Of a stretch of DNA of 42,018 nt, positions 15,882 through 25,084 are shown piece after piece. The first letter of the stretch is position 1, and the number at the start of each line of letters is the position of its first letter. The stretch comes from CBDFGT01 sp965247225. Lineage in GTDB: Bacteria; Pseudomonadota; Alphaproteobacteria; Rhizobiales; Rhizobiaceae. The stretch covers positions 1 to 42,018 of the forward strand of contig CBDFGT010000016.1 of NCBI GenBank assembly GCA_965247225.1. The letters are read 5' to 3'. Below the pieces are notes generated by a model. The model was not told the DNA's origin. It saw only the letters and a program-made list of their open reading frames with translations, and did no database searches. Position numbers and translations under genes: made by a program.

Positions 15882-18554
15882 ATGACAAAGTGGGTTTATG
15901 CCTTTGGTGCGGGAGAGGCAGAAGGCGGCGTAAACGAGATTGACCGGCTGGGCGGCAAGGGTGCAAACCTTGCCGAAATGTGCCGTCTCGGCCTGCCGGT
16001 TCCGCCGGGGCTGACCATTACCGCCGATGCCTGCACATGGTTTTTTACCCATGATCGCCAGTTCCCGCAGGGCCTGAAAGCCCAGGTTGCCGGCAAGCTC
16101 AACGCCATTGAAACCATCACCGGAAAACGTTTCGGTGATCCGGAAAATCCGCTGCTGCTTTCGGTGCGCTCCGGTGCCCGCGCCTCCATGCCCGGCATGA
16201 TGGATACGGTTCTCAACCTCGGTCTCAATGACGAGACTGTGGAGGCGCTGGCCCGCGTGTCCGGTGACGAGCGCTTTGCACTGGATACCTATCGCCGCTT
16301 CATCCAGATGTATGGCGATGTGGTCATGGGGCTGGATCATGAAATTTTTGAGGAAATTCTCGAAGACGAAAAGGCAAGGCTGGGCCATGAACTGGACACC
16401 GGCCTGACGGCTGAGGAATGGCGCGGCATCATCGTGCGCTACAAGGCCACTATCAGCGAAGCCCTGGACGAGTCCTTTCCGCAGGATCCTGAAATCCAGC
16501 TCTGGGGTGCCATTGCCGCCGTCTTTGCCTCATGGATGAACCCGCGGGCGCTGACCTATCGCCAGCTCCACAACATCCCCTGTCACTGGGGTACGGCTGT
16601 CACCGTGCAGGCCATGGTCTTTGGCAATCTGGGCAATACATCGGCCACCGGCGTGGCCTTCACCCGCAATCCGTCCACAGGGGAAAAAGAGCTTTACGGC
16701 GAGTTCCTGGTCAATGCGCAGGGCGAGGATGTCGTGGCGGGCCTGCGCACGCCGCAGCACCTCACCGAAGTTGCCCGGCTGGCCTCCGGCTCGTCAAAAC
16801 CCTCGATGGAAAAGCTCATGCCGGAGCTTTTTGCCGCATTTTGCGCAATCTGCACCCGTCTGGAAGACCATTATCGCGATATGCAGGACATGGAATTCAC
16901 CATCGAGCGCGGTCGCCTGTGGATGTTGCAGACCCGTTCCGGCAAACGCACGGCCAGGGCCGCCATCCGCATCGCCGTGGACATGGCCGATGAAGGGCTG
17001 ATCAGCTGTTCTGAGGCCGTGACCCGTATTGATCCCTCGTCGCTTGATCACCTTTTGCACCCGACCATTGATCCGACCTTGCCTCGCGATGTGATCGGAA
17101 CCGGCCTTCCGGCCTCTCCGGGGGCGGCCACCGGCGAAATCGTCTTTACCCCGGAAGAGGCCGTCGCCGCCCGCAAGATTGGCCGCAAGGTCATTCTGGT
17201 GCGGGTTGAAACCAGCCCGGAAGATATCCACGGCATGCATGCTGCCGAAGGCATTTTGACCGCACGCGGCGGCATGACCAGCCATGCAGCCGTTGTGGCC
17301 CGTGGCATGGGCATTCCCTGTGTTTCAGGGGCAGGCACATTGCGCATCAACATGCGCGAGGAAACCCTGAGTTTCATGGGGGTCACCCTGTCAAAAGGCG
17401 ATGTCATCACCATTGACGGCTCCATCGGCCAGGTGCTCCGGGGCAATGTTCCCATGATGCAGCCGGAGCTTTCGGGCGATTTCGGCAGGATCATGGAATG
17501 GGCCGATGCGGCCCGCCGCATGGCCGTGCGCACCAATGCCGATACACCAAATGATGCAAGGGCTGCGCGGTCCTTCGGGGCGGATGGCATCGGCCTGTGC
17601 CGCACCGAGCATATGTTCTTTCAGGATGACCGCATCAATGTCATGCGCCGCATGATTCTGGCCGGCAATGAAAAGGGCAGGCGCGAGGCTCTGGCCGATC
17701 TTTTGCCCATGCAGCGCTCCGATTTTGTCGAACTGTTTGAAATCATGTACGGCCTGCCGGTGACCATCCGCATGCTCGATCCGCCCCTGCATGAATTTCT
17801 GCCCAAGACAGACAATGATATTGCCGAGGTCTCGCGCGTTCTGGATATTCCCGAAGCCATGCTGCGCCACCGGCTGGAAACCATGCATGAGTTCAATCCG
17901 ATGCTTGGCCATCGCGGGTGCCGTCTGGCCATTTCCTATCCTGAAATTGCCGAAATGCAGGCACGGGCGATTTTTGAGGCTGCCGTTCTGGCCGCCCGCT
18001 CCACCGGCTCTGCCGTTGCGCTGGAAATCATGGTGCCGCTGGTTGGCCTTCGCACCGAGCTGGATTATGTCAAGGCCCGCATCGATGCCGTTGCCCGGCA
18101 GGTGATCGGCGAATCCGGCCTTGCCATCCACTATCTGGTCGGCACCATGATCGAGCTGCCGCGGGCCTGTGTGCGCGCCCATGTCATTGCCGAGGCCGCC
18201 GAATTCTTCTCCTTCGGCACCAATGACCTGACCCAGACGACCTTTGGCATTTCCCGTGACGATGCCTCGGTGTTCCTGACCACCTACCAGCAAAAGGGTA
18301 TTCTGGCGCGCGATCCCTTTGTATCCCTGGATCATGACGGCGTCGGCGAGCTGATCCGCATTGCCTGCGAGCGTGGCCGCAGGACAAGGCCGGAGCTGAA
18401 GCTCGGGATCTGCGGCGAGCATGGCGGCGATCCGGCCTCCATTCCGTTCTTCGAGGATGTCGGGCTGGATTATATTTCCTGCTCGCCGTTCCGGGTGCCG
18501 ATTGCCCGGCTGGCCGCAGCCCAGGCCACGATCAGGAGCGGTCATTCAGCGTGA
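15882..18554 (+). CDS. ppdK: pyruvate, phosphate dikinase
   Basis: This enzyme interconverts pyruvate, ATP and phosphate with PEP, AMP and pyrophosphate. The 890-residue product has the full three-part architecture. The N-terminal ATP-grasp domain has GGKGANLAEM and the glycine-rich LLSVRSGARASMPGMMDT. The central swivelling domain carries the phosphohistidine in GGMTSHAAVVARGMG (about residue 470). The C-terminal PEP/pyruvate barrel has GIGLCRTEHMF, FGTNDLTQTTFG and the catalytic cysteine in GICGEHGGDP. The start is the ATG after AGGGGGA at 15871-15877. In rhizobia PpdK has an anaplerotic or gluconeogenic role; here that is inferred. It is a monocistronic gene followed by a palindromic repeat. 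Confidence 0.97.
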   Translation: MTKWVYAFGAGEAEGGVNEIDRLGGKGANLAEMCRLGLPVPPGLTITADACTWFFTHDRQFPQGLKAQVAGKLNAIETITGKRFGDPENPLLLSVRSGARASMPGMMDTVLNLGLNDETVEALARVSGDERFALDTYRRFIQMYGDVVMGLDHEIFEEILEDEKARLGHELDTGLTAEEWRGIIVRYKATISEALDESFPQDPEIQLWGAIAAVFASWMNPRALTYRQLHNIPCHWGTAVTVQAMVFGNLGNTSATGVAFTRNPSTGEKELYGEFLVNAQGEDVVAGLRTPQHLTEVARLASGSSKPSMEKLMPELFAAFCAICTRLEDHYRDMQDMEFTIERGRLWMLQTRSGKRTARAAIRIAVDMADEGLISCSEAVTRIDPSSLDHLLHPTIDPTLPRDVIGTGLPASPGAATGEIVFTPEEAVAARKIGRKVILVRVETSPEDIHGMHAAEGILTARGGMTSHAAVVARGMGIPCVSGAGTLRINMREETLSFMGVTLSKGDVITIDGSIGQVLRGNVPMMQPELSGDFGRIMEWADAARRMAVRTNADTPNDARAARSFGADGIGLCRTEHMFFQDDRINVMRRMILAGNEKGRREALADLLPMQRSDFVELFEIMYGLPVTIRMLDPPLHEFLPKTDNDIAEVSRVLDIPEAMLRHRLETMHEFNPMLGHRGCRLAISYPEIAEMQARAIFEAAVLAARSTGSAVALEIMVPLVGLRTELDYVKARIDAVARQVIGESGLAIHYLVGTMIELPRACVRAHVIAEAAEFFSFGTNDLTQTTFGISRDDASVFLTTYQQKGILARDPFVSLDHDGVGELIRIACERGRRTRPELKLGICGEHGGDPASIPFFEDVGLDYISCSPFRVPIARLAAAQATIRSGHSA

Positions 18555-18601
18555 TGCACGTATTTGGAGTGGAAAACGGGTAAATATATTCGAGGGTGGA
18601 T

Positions 18602-18670
18602 ACCCCCTCTGCCCCCTTTGGGGCATCTCCCCCTCAAGGGGGGAGATGTCACGAAGTGACAGAGGGGGGT
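18602..18670. repeat. palindromic repeat with ACCCCCTCTG ends, copy 1
   Basis: A 69-base element has near-inverted ends (ACCCCCTCTG and CAGAGGGGGGT), an inner stem ATCTCCCCC / GGGGGAGAT at 18625-18647 and a small GTCAC / GTGAC hairpin. A related, longer copy lies at 41514-41674. The type is frequent in intergenic DNA of Hyphomicrobiales and may serve as a terminator for ppdK. Confidence 0.75.
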
Positions 18671-18781
18671 GATAAGGTCGCCAACGGTCTCACCTCAAAA
18701 TTTAATCCGGCTTGTGTCGTGGGTTTCAAAACGATACAGAAAGAGATGATCTCTCGTGTGCTGGAGCCGTGACAAGCATCA

Positions 18782-19771
18782 ATGGCCATTCGCTTTGAAC
18801 GTCCCTATTCCCATGCCGCCCATTGGGCGCGGCGGGTTGCCTTTCTGAGTGCCAGTATCACCATCGGCGCATGGGCAGCGCACCGTTTCGGTCCCTTGCT
18901 CACGCCGCATTTTATCATTCTGGTTCTGCTTGGAACAGCCTTTGCGACCGTTGGCATTGTGCTTGCGGGGATCGGCTTTGCCAGTCTCTGGAACAGGGGG
19001 GCCAGAGGCGGAAAGGCCGTCTTTGCCGCAATTCTCCTGTGCATGGTCAATCTGGTGCCGGTCGATTATGCCGCTTTTCTGTTTTTCACCCATCCGGTGC
19101 TTTACGATGTTTCAACGGATTTCTTCGATGCACCTGCCTGGCTGATCCCGCCGCAGGCCGACCAGTATCCGTTTGACGAGCGGCAGCCGGTGTCCGCGCA
19201 GGACCGCTCCATCCAGTCGCTCCATTATCAGGAACTCTCCGCAAGGCGCTATGACGGCGGTCTGGATCGTGTGTTTCAGGCCGTGCTTCAGGTCGCCAGG
19301 GACCAGCGCATCACTTTTGTCGCAGACAGGGGAACGGAAAATCTGAAACTGGAACTTCCGGTTCCGCTGGTCAGCATGGCAAAGCCTGCCGCCCCGCCCA
19401 AGGCTGCCAATATCGGGTCAGTGACCGCAGGGGAGGAGCCGGTTGACGATGAAGGCGGGGATCTGCCGCCGGTTACGGTTGTGGAAGACACGGCAGCAGA
19501 AACGCCGGCCCGGCCTCTCGGGCCGCAAGCCGTGCCTGTGCCTGCTGCCCGCCCCGGAAACCAGCTGGTCTGGCAGGGGGAAATGCGCAGTCTTGTTCTG
19601 GGCCTGCGCTATGATGTTGTCATCCGTCTGCGCGAGGAGGCGGAAACCACGCTGGTGGACATGCGGGTGGCCTCCCGGCATTTCTATCATGATTTCGGCC
19701 GGAGCGCCCAAATCACCGGGGATTTCCTGCGTGCGCTTGATGCCGATCTTTTAGGGATTTCAGGGTCGTAA
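18782..19771 (+). CDS. DUF1499-type membrane protein
   Basis: The 329-residue product has three hydrophobic segments in the first 105 residues (about 15-35, 42-65 and 78-100). The soluble part then begins PADQYPFDERQP and continues with an A-R-R-Y-D-G-G segment, FQAVLQVARDQRITFVA and, near the end, the strands VVIRLREEAETTLVDMRVASR and a D-F-G-R-S-A-Q motif. That pattern matches DUF1499 proteins, whose role is unknown. A proline- and acid-rich stretch at about 205-255 splits the domain and looks like a linker insertion. The start follows the repeat at 18602 without a strong ribosome site. It converges with the glycosyltransferase at 19778, with only 6 bases between the stops. Confidence 0.8.
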   Translation: MAIRFERPYSHAAHWARRVAFLSASITIGAWAAHRFGPLLTPHFIILVLLGTAFATVGIVLAGIGFASLWNRGARGGKAVFAAILLCMVNLVPVDYAAFLFFTHPVLYDVSTDFFDAPAWLIPPQADQYPFDERQPVSAQDRSIQSLHYQELSARRYDGGLDRVFQAVLQVARDQRITFVADRGTENLKLELPVPLVSMAKPAAPPKAANIGSVTAGEEPVDDEGGDLPPVTVVEDTAAETPARPLGPQAVPVPAARPGNQLVWQGEMRSLVLGLRYDVVIRLREEAETTLVDMRVASRHFYHDFGRSAQITGDFLRALDADLLGISGS

Positions 19772-19777
19772 AGCGCC

Positions 19778-20989
19778 CTATGCGGTAAGCCTGCCATCAA
19801 AGCTGACAGAAAGCTCGCCTGCCGGAACCAGCATGGCATCAAGGATCCGGTACAGCGCCAGCGGTGTCGGCGGGTTGAGAATGGCCATGGAAATCTGCAG
19901 CCTGTCCTTGAACATGCCGGACATGGGCTCGCCGCCGGCAGCGCGTGCCGCCTGAAACTCCGGCCTGAAATGTTCCAGATACGCACCGCCTTCCCAGATG
20001 GAAAAGGCCCGCCGGTAGCCTTCCACATGCCAGTCGTAGAGGTCGCGGTCGAGCTGAAGCTGGCAGCAGCGGGCGCAGCATTCGGCAAAGGTCTTTTCCC
20101 AGCCGGGAAAGTGGAAATTGTATTTCTGTTTCAGCCAGTGCTGCACCTGCACCACACAGGCCGTCAGCCCCAGTTCAATGCGGAACGGCATGTCGGCCAG
20201 AAGCGGGTCATCATCCAGATCAAAACCCAGATCGCTCTTGAATTCGGCCACGCGCTGCAAAAACCGCTTGCGGTCGCGCAGGCTGCCGGAATTGCTCTGC
20301 GGGCAGGCTCCAAGCACAGAGAAAGTCCGCGAGCAGGAGGCGAAAGATGTGCCCATGATCGCCACCTTGAAAGCATTGTCATAGTCCACCGTCGGATGCT
20401 CGAAGTAGCGTCCGCCAAATGCCTTGCGGATCCGTTCCAGCAAGGGCCGCGACAGCGCGGCATGATAGATCGAGAAACCGCCATTGGGCACCAGAACCGC
20501 CCCCTGCCACAGGAAGGCCCGGGCCAGCACCGCCTCGCGTGTGATGTCATAAAACTGCGCGGAGAGATTGAGCGACACATTAGTATTGGGCGTGACATTT
20601 TCGAGCGGCCAGTCAAAGGCAACACGGCCCCATTCAAAGGCTTCCAGATCCGGCTTGACGGCCAGAACGGCATTGAGAACCGTCACCAGCTCCGGGTCAA
20701 CATAATCATCATCACCGATCACGGTCACCCAGTCGCCCTTGCTGGCAGCCACGGTCCGCTCCCAGTTGTCGACCATCGAATAGACGGATTTTCCCGACGG
20801 AATGAAGGTGATCCGCCGGTCATGGCGATAGGCTTTCATGAACTGCTTCATGATCTGCGGATCATCGGAATTGTCGGTGAACACAAATTCAATATCGCTG
20901 CGCGGGCTTGCCGTCAGGGCACGGATCGTTTCCTGAAAATAGGCCTGCCGGTTGCGCGAGGGAACGCAGATGGAAAATGTGAGTGCCAT
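19778..20989 (-). CDS. family 2 glycosyltransferase A
   Basis: The 403-residue product begins with the GT-A nucleotide-binding fold: SICVPSRNRQAYFQETIRAL, then FVFTDNSDD and WVTVIGDDDYVDPEL, where the D-D-D cluster would bind the metal and sugar nucleotide. The C-terminal half (about 230-403) has no domain I recognise but is shared with the neighbouring paralogue, for example RYFEHPTVDYDNAFK. There is no signal or membrane helix, so it is cytosolic or peripheral. It is the last gene of a minus-strand set (cupin, MBL hydrolase, glycosyltransferase B, glycosyltransferase A). The likely role is surface polysaccharide or glycoconjugate assembly; donor and acceptor are unknown. Confidence 0.88.
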   Translation of the reverse strand: MALTFSICVPSRNRQAYFQETIRALTASPRSDIEFVFTDNSDDPQIMKQFMKAYRHDRRITFIPSGKSVYSMVDNWERTVAASKGDWVTVIGDDDYVDPELVTVLNAVLAVKPDLEAFEWGRVAFDWPLENVTPNTNVSLNLSAQFYDITREAVLARAFLWQGAVLVPNGGFSIYHAALSRPLLERIRKAFGGRYFEHPTVDYDNAFKVAIMGTSFASCSRTFSVLGACPQSNSGSLRDRKRFLQRVAEFKSDLGFDLDDDPLLADMPFRIELGLTACVVQVQHWLKQKYNFHFPGWEKTFAECCARCCQLQLDRDLYDWHVEGYRRAFSIWEGGAYLEHFRPEFQAARAAGGEPMSGMFKDRLQISMAILNPPTPLALYRILDAMLVPAGELSVSFDGRLTA

Positions 20990-21043
20990 GCCCGTGTCCG
21001 TTTTCTGTTTCCATATGCCGCAACCAGCTTTCGCAGGGCTGGA

Positions 21044-22240
21044 TCACGCCTTTTCGGGCAGCATCATGTCACCGGCAGAAGGCATCAGCTTGCCTGCCAC
21101 ATCAAACAGCGCGCCCGGTGTGCGCGGGTTCAAAAGCGGCATGGACACATACAGCGTCCCGTCGCGCAGGCCGGAAAACACCGGGCCTGAACGCTCTTCG
21201 GCGGCCCGATAGACCGGGTTGAAATGTTTCAGGTGCCGCCCCTTGTCATAGCGTGCAAACCCCGTGCGGTAGCCCGCTGCCGTCAGGTCATAAAATGCCC
21301 GGTCGGTAATCCGGCTGCAGGAGCGGGCGCAGGCGGCGGCAAAATTCGCCTCCCAGCCTGCAAAGGCCACGCCGTATTTGCTTTTGATAAAATGCTGCAC
21401 CTGCAGGATCACTGCCGGAACACCCAGCATGGCCGGAAACGGCAGACCTTTCAGATAGGGCTCTTCATCGATATCGCGTCCAAGATCGGCATTGAACTCG
21501 GCCAGCCGCTGTCGGTAACGGGCCGGATGGGTCAACCCGCCGGAATTGCTCAGCGGGCAGACACCCATAACGGAAAACGGCCGACGGCTGGCCATGAAGC
21601 TTTGTGCCACAAGGCTCACCTTCAGCGAACTGTCATAATCCACCGTCGCATGTTCAAAATAGCGCCCGCCAAACCGGCCTCTGATCGCTTCCATCACCCG
21701 GCGCGATATGGCGGCGTGATAGATGGAAAACCCGTTGACAGGCGCATGCGTGGCCTCCTGCCATTGCCAGGCGCGTTTGAGCGTTGTCGCCCTGTCCACA
21801 GTCAGAACCTCGCCGGAAAGCGGCAGGGCCATATTGCCGGGCAGCGGCGCGTCTGTTTCCGGCCAGTGGAAATGCAGCTTGGCCCAGTCAAGGGCATCCA
21901 GTCCGGGAAATGCCGCGACCAGCCGTTGCAACAGCACCACCAGCTCCGGGTCCAGATAGTCATCGTCCCCGATAAAGCTGATCCAGTCGCCGCTGGAGGC
22001 CGCCATGGTCCGCTCCCAGTTGTCCACCATCGAAAGGGTCGAGCCGGTGGACGGCAGATAGACGATGCGCGGATCTGTCAGCCCGGCCATGAACCGGTTC
22101 ATGATCGACGGATCATCGGAATTGTCGGCAAACACAAATTCCACATCCGCCTGGTCGCAGGCCAGCAAGGCCCGGATCGTTTCCTGAAAATAAATCTGGC
22201 GGTTGCGTGACGGCACACAGATGGACAGTTTCAGCGGCAT
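21044..22240 (-). CDS. family 2 glycosyltransferase B, paralogue of A
   Basis: The 398-residue product is co-linear with the gene just downstream: SICVPSRNRQIYFQETIRAL, FVFADNSDDPSIMNRFM, WISFIGDDDYLDPEL, then RYFEHATVDYDSSLK and a matching C-terminal half. The DNA is far less alike than the proteins, so the duplication is old. GGAG at 22246-22249 supports the ATG at 22240; the in-frame codon at 22303 would add 21 residues that overlap the upstream gene. It lies 59 bases behind the MBL hydrolase and is probably co-transcribed with it. The sugar donor and acceptor are unknown. Confidence 0.88.
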   Translation of the reverse strand: MPLKLSICVPSRNRQIYFQETIRALLACDQADVEFVFADNSDDPSIMNRFMAGLTDPRIVYLPSTGSTLSMVDNWERTMAASSGDWISFIGDDDYLDPELVVLLQRLVAAFPGLDALDWAKLHFHWPETDAPLPGNMALPLSGEVLTVDRATTLKRAWQWQEATHAPVNGFSIYHAAISRRVMEAIRGRFGGRYFEHATVDYDSSLKVSLVAQSFMASRRPFSVMGVCPLSNSGGLTHPARYRQRLAEFNADLGRDIDEEPYLKGLPFPAMLGVPAVILQVQHFIKSKYGVAFAGWEANFAAACARSCSRITDRAFYDLTAAGYRTGFARYDKGRHLKHFNPVYRAAEERSGPVFSGLRDGTLYVSMPLLNPRTPGALFDVAGKLMPSAGDMMLPEKA

Positions 22241-22299
22241 GGAAGCTCCGGATGTCAACCAGAACCTGCCACAGCCGCCTTTCGCGGAACTGGTCTCTC

Positions 22300-23217
22300 T
22301 CACGCTGGAAAATAGTTTCCTGCAAGCCGGGCAGGGCCGTCTGTTGCCACCCGGCCCTGTGCCACGAGATCTTCCAGATGCGCCAGAACAGACAGCGCCG
22401 CCGCCCCGTGCAGCCGCGGGTCGGTATCGCGATAAACGGCTTTCACCATATCGCCGATCTGCCGGTCGCCGCTCCTGATACGGTCCAGAATGGCCCTTTC
22501 GCGCATCTTGCGGTGGGTGCGCAGCCCGCGCATGAAGGCCTGCGGCTGTTGCACAGGCCCGCCATGGCCGGGCAGAAACAGCCGGTCATCGCGCTCCAGA
22601 AGCCGGTCCAGCGAGGCCATGTAATCACACATTGCCCCGTCCGGCGGGGCCACGATCGAGGTTGCCCAGGCCATGACATGATCGGCAGAAAACACAATGC
22701 CCGTATCCTTCAGCGCAAAAGCCATATGGTTGGCCGTATGGCCAGGGGTAGAGAGCGCTGTCAGCGCCCAGCCGTCACCCGCCACCACATCACCATCGGC
22801 CAGAACAAGATCGGGCTGGAACTCCGGATCCGAACTTTCCGAAAACGGATTGCTCTCGCCGTCATGAAGTGGGCGCGATGGCCGGTAGCCGCCTTCGGCC
22901 ACAAGCACGGCCCCGGTGATCTGCGCCAGGCGCCGGGCAAGCAGCGCGTGGTCCTTGTGGGTGTGGCTGACGGCAATATGGCTGACCGGACGTCCGCCAA
23001 TAGCGACAAGCAGGGCCTGCAAATGCGCTTCATCCTCGGGACCGGGGTCGATCACGCAGAGCGTATCCCTGCCGATAATATAGGAATTGGTGCCATGAAA
23101 GGTAAAGGGGCCGGGATTGTTGGCCGTCACACGCTGCACCTTGTCTGCCACATCCACAGCCGTGCCGTGATACGGCTGAAATTCGCGCACAAACGCCGGT
23201 TCAGGCTCCTGCATCAT
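22300..23217 (-). CDS. metallo-beta-lactamase-fold hydrolase
   Basis: The 305-residue product has the zinc-site motifs of the MBL fold: SHTHKDH (about residue 95), TPGHTANH, VFSADHVM and LPGHGGP. After the hydrolase domain a helical C-terminal part (about 215-295) resembles the winged-helix tail of LACTB2-like proteins. Members of that group act on varied substrates, including RNA and thioesters, so the substrate is open. The start overlaps the cupin stop by 4 bases (ATGA), implying translational coupling. No signal peptide is seen. Confidence 0.9.
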   Translation of the reverse strand: MMQEPEPAFVREFQPYHGTAVDVADKVQRVTANNPGPFTFHGTNSYIIGRDTLCVIDPGPEDEAHLQALLVAIGGRPVSHIAVSHTHKDHALLARRLAQITGAVLVAEGGYRPSRPLHDGESNPFSESSDPEFQPDLVLADGDVVAGDGWALTALSTPGHTANHMAFALKDTGIVFSADHVMAWATSIVAPPDGAMCDYMASLDRLLERDDRLFLPGHGGPVQQPQAFMRGLRTHRKMRERAILDRIRSGDRQIGDMVKAVYRDTDPRLHGAAALSVLAHLEDLVAQGRVATDGPARLAGNYFPA

Positions 23218-23510
23218 TTATATTCAATCTCGATGAAGGCCATCGGCGCATCGCCGCCATTGACCACATTATGCGCCATGCCCGCCTCGCGCCGGCAGGC
23301 GGCCCCCCTGGCCACAAAGGCCGTGCGGGCTCCGGTTTCCTCCTCCAGAATAAAGTGGCAGTCGGTCATCGGCACCACAACATAGCCAAGCCCGTGCACA
23401 TGATGGCCGGTATCGGCACCCGGTGCAAAATCCCGGCGGGTGATCCGCACCACGGCATCATCCAGAAGCACGGTTGCCTCAGCAGGCGGGCGGGCATGAA
23501 ATTTCGACAT
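23214..23510 (-). CDS. small cupin-fold protein
   Basis: The 98-residue single-domain protein has the two cupin motifs: G-x-x-T-G-H-H-V-H-G near residues 32-40 with metal-binding type histidines, and a second motif around RREAGMAHNVVNGGD with one histidine. Small cupins of this kind are often metal-dependent dioxygenases, isomerases or regulators, and none can be picked here. It is the first gene of the minus-strand set and overlaps the MBL hydrolase by 4 bases, so the two may act on the same compound. Confidence 0.85.
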   Translation of the reverse strand: MSKFHARPPAEATVLLDDAVVRITRRDFAPGADTGHHVHGLGYVVVPMTDCHFILEEETGARTAFVARGAACRREAGMAHNVVNGGDAPMAFIEIEYK

Positions 23511-23694
23511 CGGACACTCCTTTGCTGCGCGGGTGATGTGAGACTAGCCACAAACAACGGTCCCGGGAAGACAGGTTCCGGCAAGCAGTACCAACAAATC
23601 GGCACAATGGTCCAACTTAGCCGTTGTCGGCACCGGCACTTCTTGCTAAGAGGCTGCAGGCAAGCGGCAGAAGGATGAATCACCTGCTGCACGT

Positions 23695-23768
23695 TGGGGC
23701 GTAGCCAAGCGGTAAGGCACTGGTTTTTGGTACCGGCACCCCTGGTTCGAATCCAGGCGCCCCAGCCA
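23695..23768 (+). tRNA. tRNA-Gln (anticodon TTG)
   Basis: The cloverleaf can be drawn fully. The acceptor stem is TGGGGCG / CGCCCCA, the D-arm starts GCCAAGCGGTAAGGC, and the anticodon stem is CTGGT / ACCGG with loop TTTTGGT, giving anticodon TTG. The T-arm is CTGG-TTCGAAT-CCAG, and the 3' CCA is encoded. It stands alone on the plus strand between minus-strand genes. Confidence 0.97.
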
Positions 23769-23882
23769 TTTCAGTGCGCGGCCATAAATTCTGTGCTGAC
23801 CGCGCGGTATGCCTGCGGATCTGCGGAACAGCTTCATCTTCACAGGACGATATTGCGGCGCGTCCGGTGTTTTGACATTGGC

Positions 23883-24896
23883 TCACCGGCGTGAAACCTG
23901 TCCGTAAATCGCAAGATGGTTGCGGGCAATCTGCCCCCAGTCGCGGTTGCGCATTTCCTGTGCCAGCAACGCGGGTTCCGGCTGGCGCTGGCATGCGCCG
24001 GAGGTGATGGCGGAAATGGTCCGGACTGCCTCGTCGGTGGACATCACGCCATGGGTTGTGGCTTTCAGCCAGTCCGGCGTCAGCCCGCTGTGCCGGGTCA
24101 CCACGGCCACGCCATGGTCGAGACAGGCCAGCGCCGAGCCGCGCTTGTTGGAGACACCATCCGGGAAGGGCAGAAGCGCCATGTCGGCCTGGCTCAGTTC
24201 GCGCGACACATCTTCGGCGCTCAAATTGAATTTCATGTCTATGCCAAGCCGTTCACAGGCCTGACAGATGGGACCGGTAAAGTTCGGGTCAGCGGAAACG
24301 ATGGAACCCATCAGGGCAATCTCCTGCCCGGAGCCCGAATTGCGCAATTTTTCCGAAGTCTCCAGAAAAAAATCAATGCCCTTGTCACGCGAGATCTGCC
24401 CGAAATAGATCAGGCGTCCTTGCCTGCGGGCAAGCTCCGGTACATCCTGACGCAAAATATTGTTGCCGACCGGCAAGACATGCAGGCGTGCGGAAGAAAA
24501 CGAAAACCAGCGTCTGAAACGGTCACGCTCGGCCTCGTTGGAAAACAGGATGGCTTTGGAAAACAGCGCATGCGGCAGAAACATCAGCTTGCGCGGCAGG
24601 CTGAACAGGCCGAATTCATGCAATGTCACGCAGGTCTTGCCCGGAAACAGCGGCAAGAAGCCCGGCAACAGCGAATTGCCCATGCCGATGGACGGATATT
24701 GCAGGTGAAAGATGACATTCTGCCCGCCGGAAAAGGTGCGGCGCAAACGTCTGACATGGCGCACGGACCAGCCTTCGACCTGTTCTGTGGTACAGTCGGC
24801 ACCGGTCATGCAAAGGGCTTCGCCCAGGCGCATCGTATAATCGGCAACGCCGCACATGGCACCGTGACGTGAGGTAACAAGCAGAACGATTTTCAT
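23883..24896 (-). CDS. family 4-type glycosyltransferase
   Basis: The 337-residue product has a GT-B architecture. The N-terminal Rossmann half has HGAMCGVADYTMRLGEAL, VIFHLQYPSIGMG and VTLHEFG. The C-terminal half has LIYFGQISRDKGIDFFLE, the usual first strand of GT4 nucleotide-sugar domains, then LLPFPDGVSNKRGSALACL, which resembles the E-x7-E donor-binding loop although the acidic residues are not obvious. The ATG at 24896 begins MKIVLLVTSRHG; the in-frame codon at 24923 adds nine residues. It may belong with the two GT2 genes across the tRNA in one polysaccharide pathway, but nothing proves this. Confidence 0.85.
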   Translation of the reverse strand: MKIVLLVTSRHGAMCGVADYTMRLGEALCMTGADCTTEQVEGWSVRHVRRLRRTFSGGQNVIFHLQYPSIGMGNSLLPGFLPLFPGKTCVTLHEFGLFSLPRKLMFLPHALFSKAILFSNEAERDRFRRWFSFSSARLHVLPVGNNILRQDVPELARRQGRLIYFGQISRDKGIDFFLETSEKLRNSGSGQEIALMGSIVSADPNFTGPICQACERLGIDMKFNLSAEDVSRELSQADMALLPFPDGVSNKRGSALACLDHGVAVVTRHSGLTPDWLKATTHGVMSTDEAVRTISAITSGACQRQPEPALLAQEMRNRDWGQIARNHLAIYGQVSRR

Positions 24897-25084
24897 GAAG
24901 CCGGAACACCCTGTGGACAACAAGGTCCATTGATAGGGGAGATCATTTAAAAACGCCTGAAACCAGCCGGTAAAAATGAAGGCAAAGATCCGTCAGTGGT
25001 CAACAGCGCCGAAAGACGGACTGTAAAATTTTGGAGCGTGAAGGCACAGGCAGTCCGGTCAAACCCGTCAGGGACTGCAGAAGT

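Noticed and set aside
15430..15966. Minus-strand frame upstream of dxs as a possible xseB or other gene
   Set aside because: No exonuclease VII small-subunit pattern is visible, and the frame crosses the palindromic repeat and the start of ppdK.
23646..23843. Minus-strand frame over the tRNA with LGRLDSNQGCRYQKPVPYRL
   Set aside because: This is the familiar false protein produced by translating the complement of tRNA-Gln.
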